A stretch of DNA of 64,000 nt from Saccharibacillus kuerlensis DSM 22868 (GTDB lineage Bacteria > Bacillota > Bacilli > Paenibacillales > Paenibacillaceae). Of the stretch, positions 26,991 through 35,038 are shown piece by piece; within the stretch, counting starts at the first letter, position 1, and each line of letters starts with the position of its first letter. The notes below the pieces were generated by a model. That model had not been told where the DNA came from. It saw nothing but the letters and a program-made list of their open reading frames with translations, and made no database searches. Position numbers and translations under genes: made by a program. The DNA lies in NCBI RefSeq assembly GCF_000378145.1, contig NZ_KB899277.1:186001-250000 (forward strand), written 5' to 3'.

Positions 26991-29234
26991 TTAATTCGCA
27001 GTGGACTCAAAGTCTCTTTCCTCTTCCTGCTCCGTTATACCAAGAACTTCGAAACGATCTGCCATTCCGCTTTCCGTTCCGGCATATCGTTCCCGATTGA
27101 AGCGTCCGGAAAGTTCATCTCTACGCACCGGATCAAGCAGAACTTCACGAATGTTGCGCAGACCTGCGCGTCCGAACCACTCCCAGAGCGCCTCTTCGTA
27201 AAAGGCCTCTTCACGGTACATTTGCAGTAAGGCTTCGCCGAGCACAGCTGCTTCTTCCGGACTACCGGCCACGCCGATCAGTTCTCCCTGACGAACCGGA
27301 TATTCAGCATGTCCGCCGGCATACAGTTCCCAGCCTACCGGACATCGCCGCAGCCCGATATCCCGAACCAGCACACCCGAAGGATAGGCGGAGCCGGCAG
27401 ACAATGCTGCTTCAACGGGACCCGGGAGCTCGATCGCCCGCCAGCGTTCGGACCATTTCTCCCCAATGCTGTACGTCTCACTTTCCGGTACGGTTGAAGG
27501 CTTAGCTGCTGAAGACAAGTGAACGGTCACTCCATAAATTGGCGCTGCTTTGTCTTCACATCCGCCATCCATTCTCTCTCCCCGCTGACCGTACAGATAA
27601 TAGAGGACCGCCGGACGGCAGATCTCGCATCCTCCTTCCCAATTCACTTCAGGCGTCAACGAAATAGACGGCAAAGATTTGCTTGTTTCTTTCGCAAATG
27701 AAGATGTCTGCGGAACGAACGCGGCAGCTGCCTTAACTGCGGCTTTGAATTCGGCTCTTCCGACAGGCACGCATCCGCATACCGCTTCCTCGGCAGGCTC
27801 TTCCGCAGGCGCTTTTGACAAGGCTCTTCCGGATTTTGCATATTCGACAAGAGCCGTAACCATTGGTCGGCAGCCGCCGCAGGAACCTGAAGCACCGGTA
27901 GCGCGCTTTACTTCATCGACTGCCGTGAGGCCGTCTGCCGTTACAGCCCGCATAATCGCCGCTTTGCTCACACTATTGCAAGCACAAACCGTTTCCGCTT
28001 CAGGGAGCGCAGCAGCAGCCTCTTCCGCACTGTTCCGTCCGCTCGACTCCGAAGACAGCGCCGCCACAAAAGCTCTCTGCCGGATCAGCTTCAAAAGCGC
28101 TCCGGATTCGGCAGTATCTCCGTATAAGATCGCGCCAACAATTCTTCCTTCCTTCATCGTCACTTTGCGGTAAACGCCACGGATACCGTCTTCCATCCGC
28201 TGCGCAACATCAGCTTCGCCTTCGCGAATTTCGCCTGCCGAGAACACATCAATGCCCGATACCTTTAACTGCGAATATACAGTAGATCCTCTATACGGTT
28301 CAGTGGGCACTTCGCACAACCGGTGTGCCAATACTTTGGCTTGTTCATACAGCGGAGCCACGAGACCATAGGCGATCCCCCGATGTTCGGCGCATTCGCC
28401 GATTGCGTAAACGCCGGGCATACTCGTTTGAAGGTGATCGTCGACCAAAATCCCGCGGTTAATATGGATACCGCTGGCTGCGGCAAGTGCTGCGTTCGGC
28501 TGAATCCCTACTGCAAGAACAACCAGATCTGCTTTGATTCGGTTTCCATCCGAAAAAAGAAGACCTTTTGCACGGCCTATGCCGGTAATACTTTCAGTGA
28601 TCGTGTTTAATCGAAAATTCATCCCCTGCCTCTCCAACTCCCGCTGAAGCTGTTTCGCCGCCGTTTCATCAAGCTGACGATTCATTAAATAGGATGCGTT
28701 ATGAATAACTTCCGTTTCCAAACCAAGATTCAACAGTCCCCGAGCGGCTTCCAGTCCGAGAAGTCCGCCTCCGATTACGACAGCCCGACTGCATGTTTCA
28801 GAAGCTTGAATCATCGCCGAACAATCTTCTAGATTTCGAAAGGAAATGACGCCCTTTTTGTCTGTTCCCGGAATCGGAGGAACAAAGGCAGATGAGCCTG
28901 TCGCGATAATTAGATAATCCCAGCTTATATGCAATCCCGAAGCTGTCTCGATTTCTTGCCGTTCGCCGGTTTGAATACGAATTGCCCGTTCTCCGGTATA
29001 CAAAGTAATGCCGTGCTCCCGGTACCATTCATAAGGATTAAGCACGATCTCATCAAAGGAAGCATTGCCCTGCAGCACTTTCGAGAGCAGGATGCGATTG
29101 TAGTTGGGATGCCGTTCGTCCCCGATCACTGTAATCTCGAAACGATCGGGACTTAACTTCAAAATTTCTTCAATACAGCGAATCCCGGCCATTCCGTTTC
29201 CGATTACAACCAGTCTGGCTTTAGGCGCGACCAT
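26991..29234 (-). CDS. nasB: Assimilatory nitrate reductase electron-transfer subunit (FAD, BFD-type 2Fe-2S)
   Basis: A 747-residue NAD(P)H-dependent flavoprotein that feeds electrons to NasC. Residues 1-390 form a pyridine-nucleotide oxidoreductase with FAD motif VVIGNGMAGIRC, NAD motif AVVIGGGLLGLEAARGL and the second FAD motif GVYAIGECAEHRG. A BFD-like 2Fe-2S domain follows (CACNSVSKAAIMRAV... GSCGGCRP, about 423-475), then a degenerate second one (CGCVPVGRAEFKAAV..CEICRP). The C-terminus (about 580-725) resembles a siroheme-reductase half-domain (RDIGLRRCPVGWELYAGGHAE). It is similar in size and layout to B. subtilis NasB. AGGAGAGGGG precedes the ATG. Expression is controlled by the leader at 29286-29402. 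Confidence 0.92.
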   Translation of the reverse strand: MVAPKARLVVIGNGMAGIRCIEEILKLSPDRFEITVIGDERHPNYNRILLSKVLQGNASFDEIVLNPYEWYREHGITLYTGERAIRIQTGERQEIETASGLHISWDYLIIATGSSAFVPPIPGTDKKGVISFRNLEDCSAMIQASETCSRAVVIGGGLLGLEAARGLLNLGLETEVIHNASYLMNRQLDETAAKQLQRELERQGMNFRLNTITESITGIGRAKGLLFSDGNRIKADLVVLAVGIQPNAALAAASGIHINRGILVDDHLQTSMPGVYAIGECAEHRGIAYGLVAPLYEQAKVLAHRLCEVPTEPYRGSTVYSQLKVSGIDVFSAGEIREGEADVAQRMEDGIRGVYRKVTMKEGRIVGAILYGDTAESGALLKLIRQRAFVAALSSESSGRNSAEEAAAALPEAETVCACNSVSKAAIMRAVTADGLTAVDEVKRATGASGSCGGCRPMVTALVEYAKSGRALSKAPAEEPAEEAVCGCVPVGRAEFKAAVKAAAAFVPQTSSFAKETSKSLPSISLTPEVNWEGGCEICRPAVLYYLYGQRGERMDGGCEDKAAPIYGVTVHLSSAAKPSTVPESETYSIGEKWSERWRAIELPGPVEAALSAGSAYPSGVLVRDIGLRRCPVGWELYAGGHAEYPVRQGELIGVAGSPEEAAVLGEALLQMYREEAFYEEALWEWFGRAGLRNIREVLLDPVRRDELSGRFNRERYAGTESGMADRFEVLGITEQEEERDFESTAN

Positions 29235-29285
29235 ACTTCATCCCCTCTCCTTGGTAAAAGTTCGTATTCAGGGAAATTCGGACAT

Positions 29286-29326
29286 AAAAAGCCTACCCTC
29301 TTTCCATAAGAAAGAAGTGTAGGCTT
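29286..29326 (-). terminator. Attenuator terminator in the nasB leader
   Basis: Minus-strand AAGCCTAC (plus 29319-29326) pairs with GTAGGCTT (plus 29289-29296), followed by TTTTTA. The loop holds a smaller TCTTTC/GGAAAGA stem. It sits about 55 bases upstream of the nasB start codon inside the leader, so it must be read through for nas expression. Confidence 0.85.
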
Positions 29327-29361
29327 CATTGCCGATGCAAAGCGGTACTCCATTGTACCGC
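29319..29361 (-). promoter_or_regulatory. ANTAR-type double-hairpin antitermination element of nasBC
   Basis: On the minus strand the first hairpin is GCGGTAC-AATGGA-GTACCGC (29361-29342) and the second is GGC-AATGAA-GCC (29333-29322), 8 bases apart. Both loops are six bases with A at position 1 and G at position 4, the published signature of ANTAR-protein RNA targets. The second hairpin shares bases with the terminator arm at 29319-29326, so protein binding would prevent termination. The second stem is short (3 bp plus mismatch). Confidence 0.72.
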
Positions 29362-29373
29362 GTGACTAATCAC

Positions 29374-29402
29374 AGATTAGGGGATTATCGTTTCAAAGTC
29401 AA
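29374..29402 (-). promoter_or_regulatory. Predicted nasB promoter
   Basis: Minus-strand TTGACT (plus 29397-29402), 17-bp spacer and TAATCT (plus 29374-29379). Transcription would start near 29367, six bases before the first leader hairpin. The -10 box is poor, as expected for an activated promoter, and the GlnR/TnrA box at 29409 is centred about 50 bp upstream. Confidence 0.5.
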
Positions 29403-29408
29403 CAATTA

Positions 29409-29425
29409 CGTCAGATTATATAACA
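29409..29425. promoter_or_regulatory. GlnR/TnrA box (activator position for nasB)
   Basis: CGTCA-GATTATA-TAACA matches TGTNA-N7-TNACA with one mismatch, at the first base. Its centre is near -50 relative to the predicted nasB start. TnrA-activated promoters of B. subtilis (nrgAB, nasB) have their site at about -49. Confidence 0.7.
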
Positions 29426-29481
29426 TAAATTTCATTGAAATGCTGATGAACAGCTTTATTTTTCAGAAATAAAAATTTTTA

Positions 29482-29498
29482 AGTCAATTATATTGACA
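29482..29498. promoter_or_regulatory. GlnR/TnrA box overlapping the nasA -35
   Basis: AGTCA-ATTATAT-TGACA matches TGTNA-N7-TNACA with one mismatch, at the first base. Its right half is the TTGACA -35 element of the nasA promoter, so occupancy would block RNA polymerase. It lies 73 bp (seven helical turns) from the other box. Confidence 0.7.
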
Positions 29499-29521
29499 TA
29501 GGGCACTTAAATTTTTATACT
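29493..29521 (+). promoter_or_regulatory. Sigma-A promoter of nasA
   Basis: TTGACA at 29493-29498, a 17-bp spacer and TATACT at 29516-29521. The predicted start near 29528 gives a 130-base leader that contains the ANTAR-type element and an attenuator. Confidence 0.8.
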
Positions 29522-29538
29522 TTGCTTAATCAAAGGCC

Positions 29539-29576
29539 GCACAATGATGTGCAGTCCCAATCCGGCAACGAGGCCG
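29539..29576 (+). promoter_or_regulatory. ANTAR-type double-hairpin antitermination element of nasA
   Basis: First hairpin GCAC-AATGAT-GTGC (29539-29552), ten-base linker, second hairpin CGGC-AACGAG-GCCG (29563-29576). Both six-base loops have A at position 1 and G at position 4. The 3' arm of the second hairpin is part of the 5' arm of the terminator at 29572, so the two structures are mutually exclusive. Confidence 0.78.
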
Positions 29577-29616
29577 CGGTTCGTTCTTATTTCTAAGGAC
29601 GAACTGCGGCCTTTTC
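29572..29616 (+). terminator. Attenuator terminator in the nasA leader
   Basis: A 17-base arm, GGCCGCGGTTCGTTCTT (29572-29588), pairs with AAGGACGAACTGCGGCC (29595-29611) with one G-T pair, followed by TTTT. It lies 42 bases upstream of the nasA start codon, between promoter and gene. Confidence 0.88.
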
Positions 29617-29657
29617 GGATTTTTGACAACCTTAGACCATTTGTGAGGAGATGAGAG

Positions 29658-30911
29658 ATGATGGAGACAGAGAGAAAAAGTTTTTGGAAAAGCGGGCATA
29701 CCCCAACGTTGTTCAGTTCTTTTTTGTACTTTGACATGAGCTTCATGGTATGGGTAATGATCGGACCGCTGGCCGTTATCATCGCAGCCGATTATCCGAT
29801 GGATCCGCTGCAAAAAGCTCAGCTTGTCGCTCTGCCCATACTGGGGGGTTCAATTCTCCGCTTGGTACTTGGCGCGCTTACCGACTACATAGGTCCCAAG
29901 CTGACCGGTCAGATCGGAATGTTGGCCACTTTGGTTCCGTTGGTTATCGGATGGAAGTTCGTCCATTCTCTTGATCAGCTCTACGTTGTCGCTCTTCTTC
30001 TTGGTGTAGCCGGCGCTTCTTTTGCTGCTGCACTGCCGCTAGCTGGCCAATGGTATCCGAAAGAACATCAAGGATTGGCTATGGGCATCGCTGGAGCGGG
30101 CAACAGCGGCACCGTATTGTCCACACTGTTCGCTAACCGGATCGCGCAGCACTTCGGCAGTTGGGAAGTTGTGTTCGGATTGGCTATCATCCCGATTGCC
30201 ATCGTCTTCATTATCTTTACGATCTTTGCCCGCAACAGTCCGCACCGCCCTGCACCCAAAAAGCTGTCTCATTATGCATCGGTACTGCGTCAGGGCGATG
30301 CCTGGGTATTCTGCATGTTCTACGCCGTAACCTTTGGCGGATTTGTCGGCCTTTCCAATTATTTGACTATTTTCTTCAATGCGCAGTACGGTCTATCCGC
30401 GGTAAGGGCAGCCGACTTCACGACCCTCTGCGTTATTGCGGGCAGCTTCTTCCGTCCCCTCGGCGGTTATCTGTCCGATCGATTCGGCGGAATCCGAATG
30501 CTGACAATTCTCTTCTGCGGCGCGGGAGTTATGCTTGCCCTTGTCGCTTCCATGCCACCCCTTGTGGCTGTCGTCTCGATCCTATTTGCCGGCATGATGT
30601 GCTTGGGCGCCGGTAACGGAGCTGTATTCCAACTTGTTCCACAACGCTTCGCCAGCGAACTGGGATTAATGACCGGCATTGTTGGAGCTGCCGGCGGCTT
30701 GGGCGGATTCGCGCTCCCTATGCTGCTTGGCAAACTGTATCAAACTACAGGCAGTTATACGCCAGGATTTATCTGCCTCAGTGGAATTGTCCTGCTCGCA
30801 CTCGGCCTGTTGGTCTTCATGCATCTTAGATGGCGTACAACATGGGCTGCTGCGGGAGGCGTAGCTGCTGCCGCTCCGGTGACTGCAATGTCGAGCCGAA
30901 TGGAGTCCTAA
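29658..30911 (+). CDS. nasA: Nitrate transporter, NarK/NasA family (MFS)
   Basis: A 417-residue major facilitator protein with twelve predicted helices. The two nitrate signatures are present: GAGNSGTVLSTLFANRIA in helix 5 and GAGNGAVFQLVPQRF in helix 11, along with conserved Arg residues in helices 2 (ILRLVLGAL) and 8 (SFFRPLGGYLSDR). It imports nitrate for the divergent NasBC reductase. GAGGAG precedes two adjacent ATG codons (29658 and 29661); the first is used here. Its leader carries an ANTAR-type attenuator and its promoter a GlnR/TnrA box. B. subtilis NasA is 421 residues. Confidence 0.93.
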   Translation: MMETERKSFWKSGHTPTLFSSFLYFDMSFMVWVMIGPLAVIIAADYPMDPLQKAQLVALPILGGSILRLVLGALTDYIGPKLTGQIGMLATLVPLVIGWKFVHSLDQLYVVALLLGVAGASFAAALPLAGQWYPKEHQGLAMGIAGAGNSGTVLSTLFANRIAQHFGSWEVVFGLAIIPIAIVFIIFTIFARNSPHRPAPKKLSHYASVLRQGDAWVFCMFYAVTFGGFVGLSNYLTIFFNAQYGLSAVRAADFTTLCVIAGSFFRPLGGYLSDRFGGIRMLTILFCGAGVMLALVASMPPLVAVVSILFAGMMCLGAGNGAVFQLVPQRFASELGLMTGIVGAAGGLGGFALPMLLGKLYQTTGSYTPGFICLSGIVLLALGLLVFMHLRWRTTWAAAGGVAAAAPVTAMSSRMES

Positions 30912-30921
30912 TATCTGATTA

Positions 30922-30970
30922 ACAAAAAAACGGCTTTCCCTGAAGAACATTTCGGGAAAGCCGTTTTTGT
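30922..30970 (+). terminator. Intrinsic terminator of nasA
   Basis: AAAAACGGCTTTCCC pairs with GGGAAAGCCGTTTTT around a 13-base loop, directly after the nasA stop. The A and T flanks allow use in both directions. Confidence 0.85.
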
Positions 30971-30982
30971 ATAATTTCTATT

Positions 30983-31016
30983 AAAACCGTATTCTGAACA
31001 CCCAGAATACGGTTTT
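30983..31016 (-). terminator. Intrinsic terminator of the epimerase-like gene
   Basis: AAAACCGTATTCTG (30983-30996) pairs with CAGAATACGGTTTT (31003-31016). It overlaps the TAA stop of the minus-strand gene. Confidence 0.8.
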
Positions 31017-31893
31017 AGCCGCGCGCCAAATGTTCGATCAATTCCGGCATCCAGTCGTCTAAACGGCGGAAAACAAAACCAGCTTTGGCAGCACGTGTTG
31101 TATCCATTGCCCAATCGTCCTCGATGCCAAACGGCGAAGCTTCGCCCTCCGGTCCTTCCGGTAGGACGATTGTAGAACCGCCCGTTTCCCGATCAATCAT
31201 GGCAAACAGTTCGCGCAGCTTCGGCTTGCCGTCCGAAGCGGCATTGAACGCCCCACTCTGTCCCGTTTCGCCAAGCCACTTCAAAAAATCCGCCGCTTCT
31301 TCTTCATGGATAAAACAGATTCTGGCTTCCGTATTGGGCATGACGAATGAAACGCCATTTTTGATACGCTCCACATGGAAATGCAGCCGTTTCGTATAAT
31401 CGTTGGGACCGAGTACAATCGGAAAACGTGCCGCTGCCGCCGGGAAAGGCGCTTCGCGGAAAAATACAGCTTCCGCCTGGATTTTTCCTTCTCCATAGGA
31501 AACTTGACCGACCGGACTTGGCGCTATTTCGAGTGCGGTCGTATCCACTTCTTCTTCCTTCCTATCGGCAGAACCCACGCCGTACACAGCCAGAGTGGAT
31601 GTAAGCACATAATGACCCACTTTACCGGTGAATACACGGATTGCCGCACGTGCTTCATCAGCGGTATAGCAGATGTTATCGTAGACAACATCCCAATTTT
31701 TTCCTTGGACAGCCACAGACAATGCAGTCTCGTCCGTGCGGTCTACCTTGATACGATTTACCTGTTCGCCAAACGGGTCCTCTGTATTTCCGCGTGTGGC
31801 GATCGTCACCGAATGACCGGCTTCAAGCAATTTTTCTACCAAATGTCTGCCGAAAAAGCGTGTGCCTCCCAGCACCAGTACATTCTGTGTCAT
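31015..31893 (-). CDS. NAD-dependent epimerase/dehydratase-family protein (extended SDR)
   Basis: A 292-residue Rossmann-fold protein. The nucleotide motif is VLVLGGTRFFGRHLVEKLL (5-23), followed by TRGN, which suggests NADP-type recognition, and the DNICYTADEARAAI segment of the atypical SDR group near plant CSP41 and isoflavone-reductase-like proteins. The classical Tyr-x3-Lys motif is replaced by SYGEGKIQAE, where Tyr and Lys remain in the right spacing. The substrate is unknown. The ATG at 31893 has GAGGAGGG upstream. It is separated from the neighbouring kinase gene by 141 bp. Confidence 0.85.
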   Translation of the reverse strand: MTQNVLVLGGTRFFGRHLVEKLLEAGHSVTIATRGNTEDPFGEQVNRIKVDRTDETALSVAVQGKNWDVVYDNICYTADEARAAIRVFTGKVGHYVLTSTLAVYGVGSADRKEEEVDTTALEIAPSPVGQVSYGEGKIQAEAVFFREAPFPAAAARFPIVLGPNDYTKRLHFHVERIKNGVSFVMPNTEARICFIHEEEAADFLKWLGETGQSGAFNAASDGKPKLRELFAMIDRETGGSTIVLPEGPEGEASPFGIEDDWAMDTTRAAKAGFVFRRLDDWMPELIEHLARG

Positions 31894-32034
31894 TATGTAA
31901 GCCCTCCTCTTCGTCCGACCAAATTCGTGTACCGCGTGCAAATGTCCAAACTATTTACACCGGTACGCTTTATCAGCATAAACGAATCGCATTCTGAATA
32001 AAACCCCTCTGACCTGAGAAACTCCTGGCCCTAT

Positions 32035-33027
32035 TTAGCGGGTTATATGCTTCTCACCGTCAAGCACACCGCGCACTTCGGCCAATGTCGGCAGCCCTTC
32101 CCAGTCACCCTTAAACTGAGTAGCCATTGAACCGAGCAGGTTGGCCCGATGCAGCGCTTCGTGCAGCACTTCTTCGCCAAGACCTTCCGTCAACTGTTCC
32201 CGATGCTCGAGCAGTACAGAGAGCAGCCCCGAAGCGAATGCATCTCCTGCTCCAACCGTATCAATCAATCGATCCACCTTAAAAGGTTCTGCACGTACAG
32301 AAGCCTTTTCCGTAAATCCGATCGAGCCTTCCGCCCCAAGCTTCATTGCCACAATTTTTGGCCCCATCTTCAGAAATGCTTGGCCATACGCTTCAATATC
32401 CCGATGACCGAGCAAGAATTCCGCTTCTTCATCGCCCGGCATAAAAATGTCGCAGAGCGGAATAAGCGAGAGCAGCGTTTCCCGTGCCGTCTCTTCGCTC
32501 CACAACTTGCGGCGCAAATTGGGATCGAACGAAACTGTCAATCCTTTTTCCCGGGCCAACTCCATCAACTTCCGCACAGCGGGCGCCGTATGCTCGCCAA
32601 GAGCCGGTGTAATGCCTGTTACGTGCAGGTGACCGGCGTCCTCTAACCAGGATTCATCGATCATATCCGGAGATAACCGACTTGCGGCAGAGCCCTTCCG
32701 ATAATAGTAGACTGCCGGGTCGCCGTAACGCTTGAAGTCCTTAAAATAAACAGCCGTCGGCGCTTCCGGATCACGAACCGCGTGAGACACGTCGACCCCT
32801 TGCCCTGCCAGTGTCGTCAGCACCAGATCGCCGAACGGATCGCTGCCGAGCCGTCCTACCCAACGCACCTTTTTGCCCAGTCTCGATAATCCGATCGCTA
32901 CATTTGATTCCGCGCCTGCCAGCGATTTGGTGAATAAAGGCTCGTACTGCAGCGCCCCTTGGTTATACGATTGAAACAAAATCATGCTTTCTCCGAGTGT
33001 CACGACGTCTACTCGATTTTCCTGCAT
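32035..33027 (-). CDS. kdgK: 2-keto-3-deoxygluconate kinase (PfkB family)
   Basis: A 330-residue ribokinase-fold sugar kinase. The N-terminal GESMILFQ and the GLAGAESNVAIGLSRLG-like segment (SLAGAESNVAIGLSRLGKK) and GHLHVTGITPAL are shared with B. subtilis KdgK. The PfkB signature and catalytic base are in DTVGAGDAFASG near the C-terminus. KdgK phosphorylates 2-keto-3-deoxygluconate from pectin or uronate breakdown to the Entner-Doudoroff intermediate KDPG. The ATG at 33027 has AAGGGGA upstream; the frame is open to 33111. No KDPG aldolase gene lies next to it, so the pathway link is from family similarity. Confidence 0.83.
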   Translation of the reverse strand: MQENRVDVVTLGESMILFQSYNQGALQYEPLFTKSLAGAESNVAIGLSRLGKKVRWVGRLGSDPFGDLVLTTLAGQGVDVSHAVRDPEAPTAVYFKDFKRYGDPAVYYYRKGSAASRLSPDMIDESWLEDAGHLHVTGITPALGEHTAPAVRKLMELAREKGLTVSFDPNLRRKLWSEETARETLLSLIPLCDIFMPGDEEAEFLLGHRDIEAYGQAFLKMGPKIVAMKLGAEGSIGFTEKASVRAEPFKVDRLIDTVGAGDAFASGLLSVLLEHREQLTEGLGEEVLHEALHRANLLGSMATQFKGDWEGLPTLAEVRGVLDGEKHITR

Positions 33028-33250
33028 CTCTTTTTGTCCCCTTCCCGGCTCTAGTGCCGCTCCATGTTTGCCGCTGCAGTCAGCGACCCCATCTATTGAA
33101 TGCGCTATCATTAATCTTCTTCCAGTTTACGCGTTAAACCCCTTACGGACAACCCTATTAACCTGCTCGGCTCCGACTGTTTATCAGGTGGCCCATGGGC
33201 AGCCGACACTGTTATAATTAGAGAACGTTTTGAAGAAAAGAGGGGATTCT

Positions 33251-33562
33251 ATGGCATTCGGCATCGACAGACAGGAGCTTATGTGCTGGAAAGCTTCCGT
33301 AAATCGCGGCGAAATCGCTTATCTGACTCATTTTTGGCTGGATCCCCGCTTTCCGGGCATCACATCGGTAACGAAGGTTGGCTGTTCCGACCTCAATCGT
33401 TTGTCACGCTGGTGTCTTGATCATGGGCTCGACCCTGCTTATATTCATCACCGCGAACGTTATCCTCATTTTGATCTGATCGGTTCCAGGCAGGCCGATA
33501 TTTTGCGAAGCGAAGGCTTATACGATCAGCTCGAACGTTTTGTCGAACGAAAACATTCGTAA
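33251..33562 (+). CDS. Conserved hypothetical protein, YneQ-like
   Basis: A 103-residue soluble protein with a strongly patterned sequence: MAFGIDRQEL, GEIAYLTHFWLDPRFPGI, SVTKVGCSDL, WCLDHGLDPAYIHHRERYPHFDLIG. It recalls Bacillus YneQ and related small proteins conserved in Bacillota. Their function is unknown; the conserved His, Cys and Asp residues could bind metal or nucleotide. The ATG at 33251 has AGAGGGG upstream and an extended -10 (TGTTATAAT) at 33211. A terminator follows. Confidence 0.82.
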   Translation: MAFGIDRQELMCWKASVNRGEIAYLTHFWLDPRFPGITSVTKVGCSDLNRLSRWCLDHGLDPAYIHHRERYPHFDLIGSRQADILRSEGLYDQLERFVERKHS

Positions 33563-33598
33563 GCAGTGTTCTAAAAACAAAATCGTTCAATTCAAATA

Positions 33599-33632
33599 AG
33601 CCCGCCCTCATTCAATGTAGGGACGGGCTGTT
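33599..33632. terminator. Hairpin between converging genes
   Basis: AGCCCGCCCT (33599-33608) pairs with AGGGACGGGCT (33619-33629) with one bulge. It separates the YneQ-like gene from the LOV kinase gene. T runs are modest on both sides. Confidence 0.65.
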
Positions 33633-33681
33633 TGCCTGTTTGCCAATCTATTTGCTGAAACAAAAAGCCGCAGACCAATAT

Positions 33682-34839
33682 TTAAACCGGCAGGCCCCGC
33701 TCATCTGTCTGCGAAAACGGAATATCGGCGCAAAACATACTGCCTTCGCCTTCGCGGCTTTCCACAGATATTTCCCCACCCATTAGCGTGACAAGTTCTT
33801 TGCAAATCTTGAGTCCCAACCCGGAGCCTCCATACAATCGTGTATGCGAAACGTCCGTCTGGCTGAATGCTTCGAACAAACCGTCGATATGTTCCGCCGG
33901 AATACCTATTCCGGTATCCTCTACCGAGAAGCGGATCAGCCGCTCCCCACGTTCGACTTCTCTCCTCAGCTCTTCAACAGTCAGCGTCACACTTCCATCA
34001 TTTGTGAATTTCAACGCATTCCCGAGCAAGTTGTCGAGCACCTGTCGAAGACGATGAGGATCGCCGAAAATTCGCTGCGGCAAGTTCCCTTCAATTTCCA
34101 GATAAAACTTCAGATTCTTCTTATCGGCGCGCAGACGATGTGTATGCAAAATCGAATCCAACATTTGTCTCAAGTTGAATCCGATCCGCTCCAGCTTTAT
34201 ATGACCATCAACGGCACGAGCCAGATCCAGCGTATCATTGGCGATGGTAAGCATCGTGTCCCCATTGCCTTTCGCAAGTTCCAAATGTTCCCGCACATCT
34301 TCCGGCAGGCTTTCGTCCATCAATACAATATCCATCAGACCCAGCATTCCGTTTAGATTGTTCCTTAACTCGTGGTTGAGTTTTCCTACAAATTCGATCA
34401 GCCCACGGTTTTGCTGATCGGCAGCTTGGGCCGTGCGGGCCGCCTCCTCTTCCAGCAGCTTGCGGTCGGTCACATCGTACTGTAAGCCGACGAACAAAAT
34501 GCAGCGACCTTCAGCGTCAAAGACCGGATCAATATTCAACTCATTCCAGAATGGACTTCCGTCACGTCGGTAATTCAAAATTTCTGTCCTTACCGGGAGA
34601 CACTGTGACAGACGTTTGCGGATCTCACGAGTTGTCTCGTTTCGCGTATCTGGACCTTGCAGAAAACGGCAGTTGTGTCCAAGTACCTCCTCGCGAGAAT
34701 AACCGGTCAATTCCAGAAAATAGTTGTTAACGAAGATCAGCGGCTGTTCCGGATGCAGAGCATCCGTAATGGTGACCGAAGAACGAAGCTCGCTAATAAT
34801 TTGTGCCCAATCCGGCGCCTGGGCCGGCAAGTCGTTCAT
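33682..34839 (-). CDS. LOV-domain (blue-light) sensor histidine kinase
   Basis: A 385-residue soluble kinase. Residues 12-125 are a PAS domain of the LOV type: the motif GHNCRFLQ contains the flavin-adduct Cys57, and NYRRDGSPFWNELNIDPV supplies the conserved Asn residues that hold FMN. A coiled linker leads to a HisKA-type region with the phospho-acceptor His156 in KLNHELRNNLNGMLGLMDIV, then a HATPase domain with N box (LDNLLGNALKFTNDG), G1 (VEDTGIGIP) and G2 (GGSGLGLKICKEL). No receiver domain and no neighbouring response regulator, so its partner is elsewhere. AGAGGAGAACGGAAGAG precedes the start. Confidence 0.9.
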   Translation of the reverse strand: MNDLPAQAPDWAQIISELRSSVTITDALHPEQPLIFVNNYFLELTGYSREEVLGHNCRFLQGPDTRNETTREIRKRLSQCLPVRTEILNYRRDGSPFWNELNIDPVFDAEGRCILFVGLQYDVTDRKLLEEEAARTAQAADQQNRGLIEFVGKLNHELRNNLNGMLGLMDIVLMDESLPEDVREHLELAKGNGDTMLTIANDTLDLARAVDGHIKLERIGFNLRQMLDSILHTHRLRADKKNLKFYLEIEGNLPQRIFGDPHRLRQVLDNLLGNALKFTNDGSVTLTVEELRREVERGERLIRFSVEDTGIGIPAEHIDGLFEAFSQTDVSHTRLYGGSGLGLKICKELVTLMGGEISVESREGEGSMFCADIPFSQTDERGLPV

Positions 34840-34950
34840 CTCTTCCGTTCTCCTCTCCTATTCGCCCCACAGCGAAACGCTTAAAACTCAAATCTTATCC
34901 AGCGTATCATAATACTTATCTTTTTTGCCAACTTGTTCTCCGGTTCTCGT

Positions 34951-34988
34951 AAAAAAAGCGGTTCTTCCACTAAATCGGAAGAACCGCT
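34951..34988 (-). terminator. Intrinsic terminator of the lactonase gene
   Basis: AGCGGTTCTTCC (34957-34968) pairs with GGAAGAACCGCT (34977-34988), with a seven-base A run on its left that becomes the minus-strand T tail. Confidence 0.85.
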
Positions 34989-35038
34989 CGACTTAAGCAT
35001 ATACGGACGACGGTTAGTTATATTCGGAATACAAGTCT

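Noticed and set aside
29322-29361. Segment AATGGAGTACCGC in the nasB leader resembles part of a T-box
   Set aside because: The match to the T-box core (GGGTGGTACCGCG) is partial, no specifier stem-loop is visible and nitrate genes are not T-box targets. The hexaloop hairpin reading explains it better.
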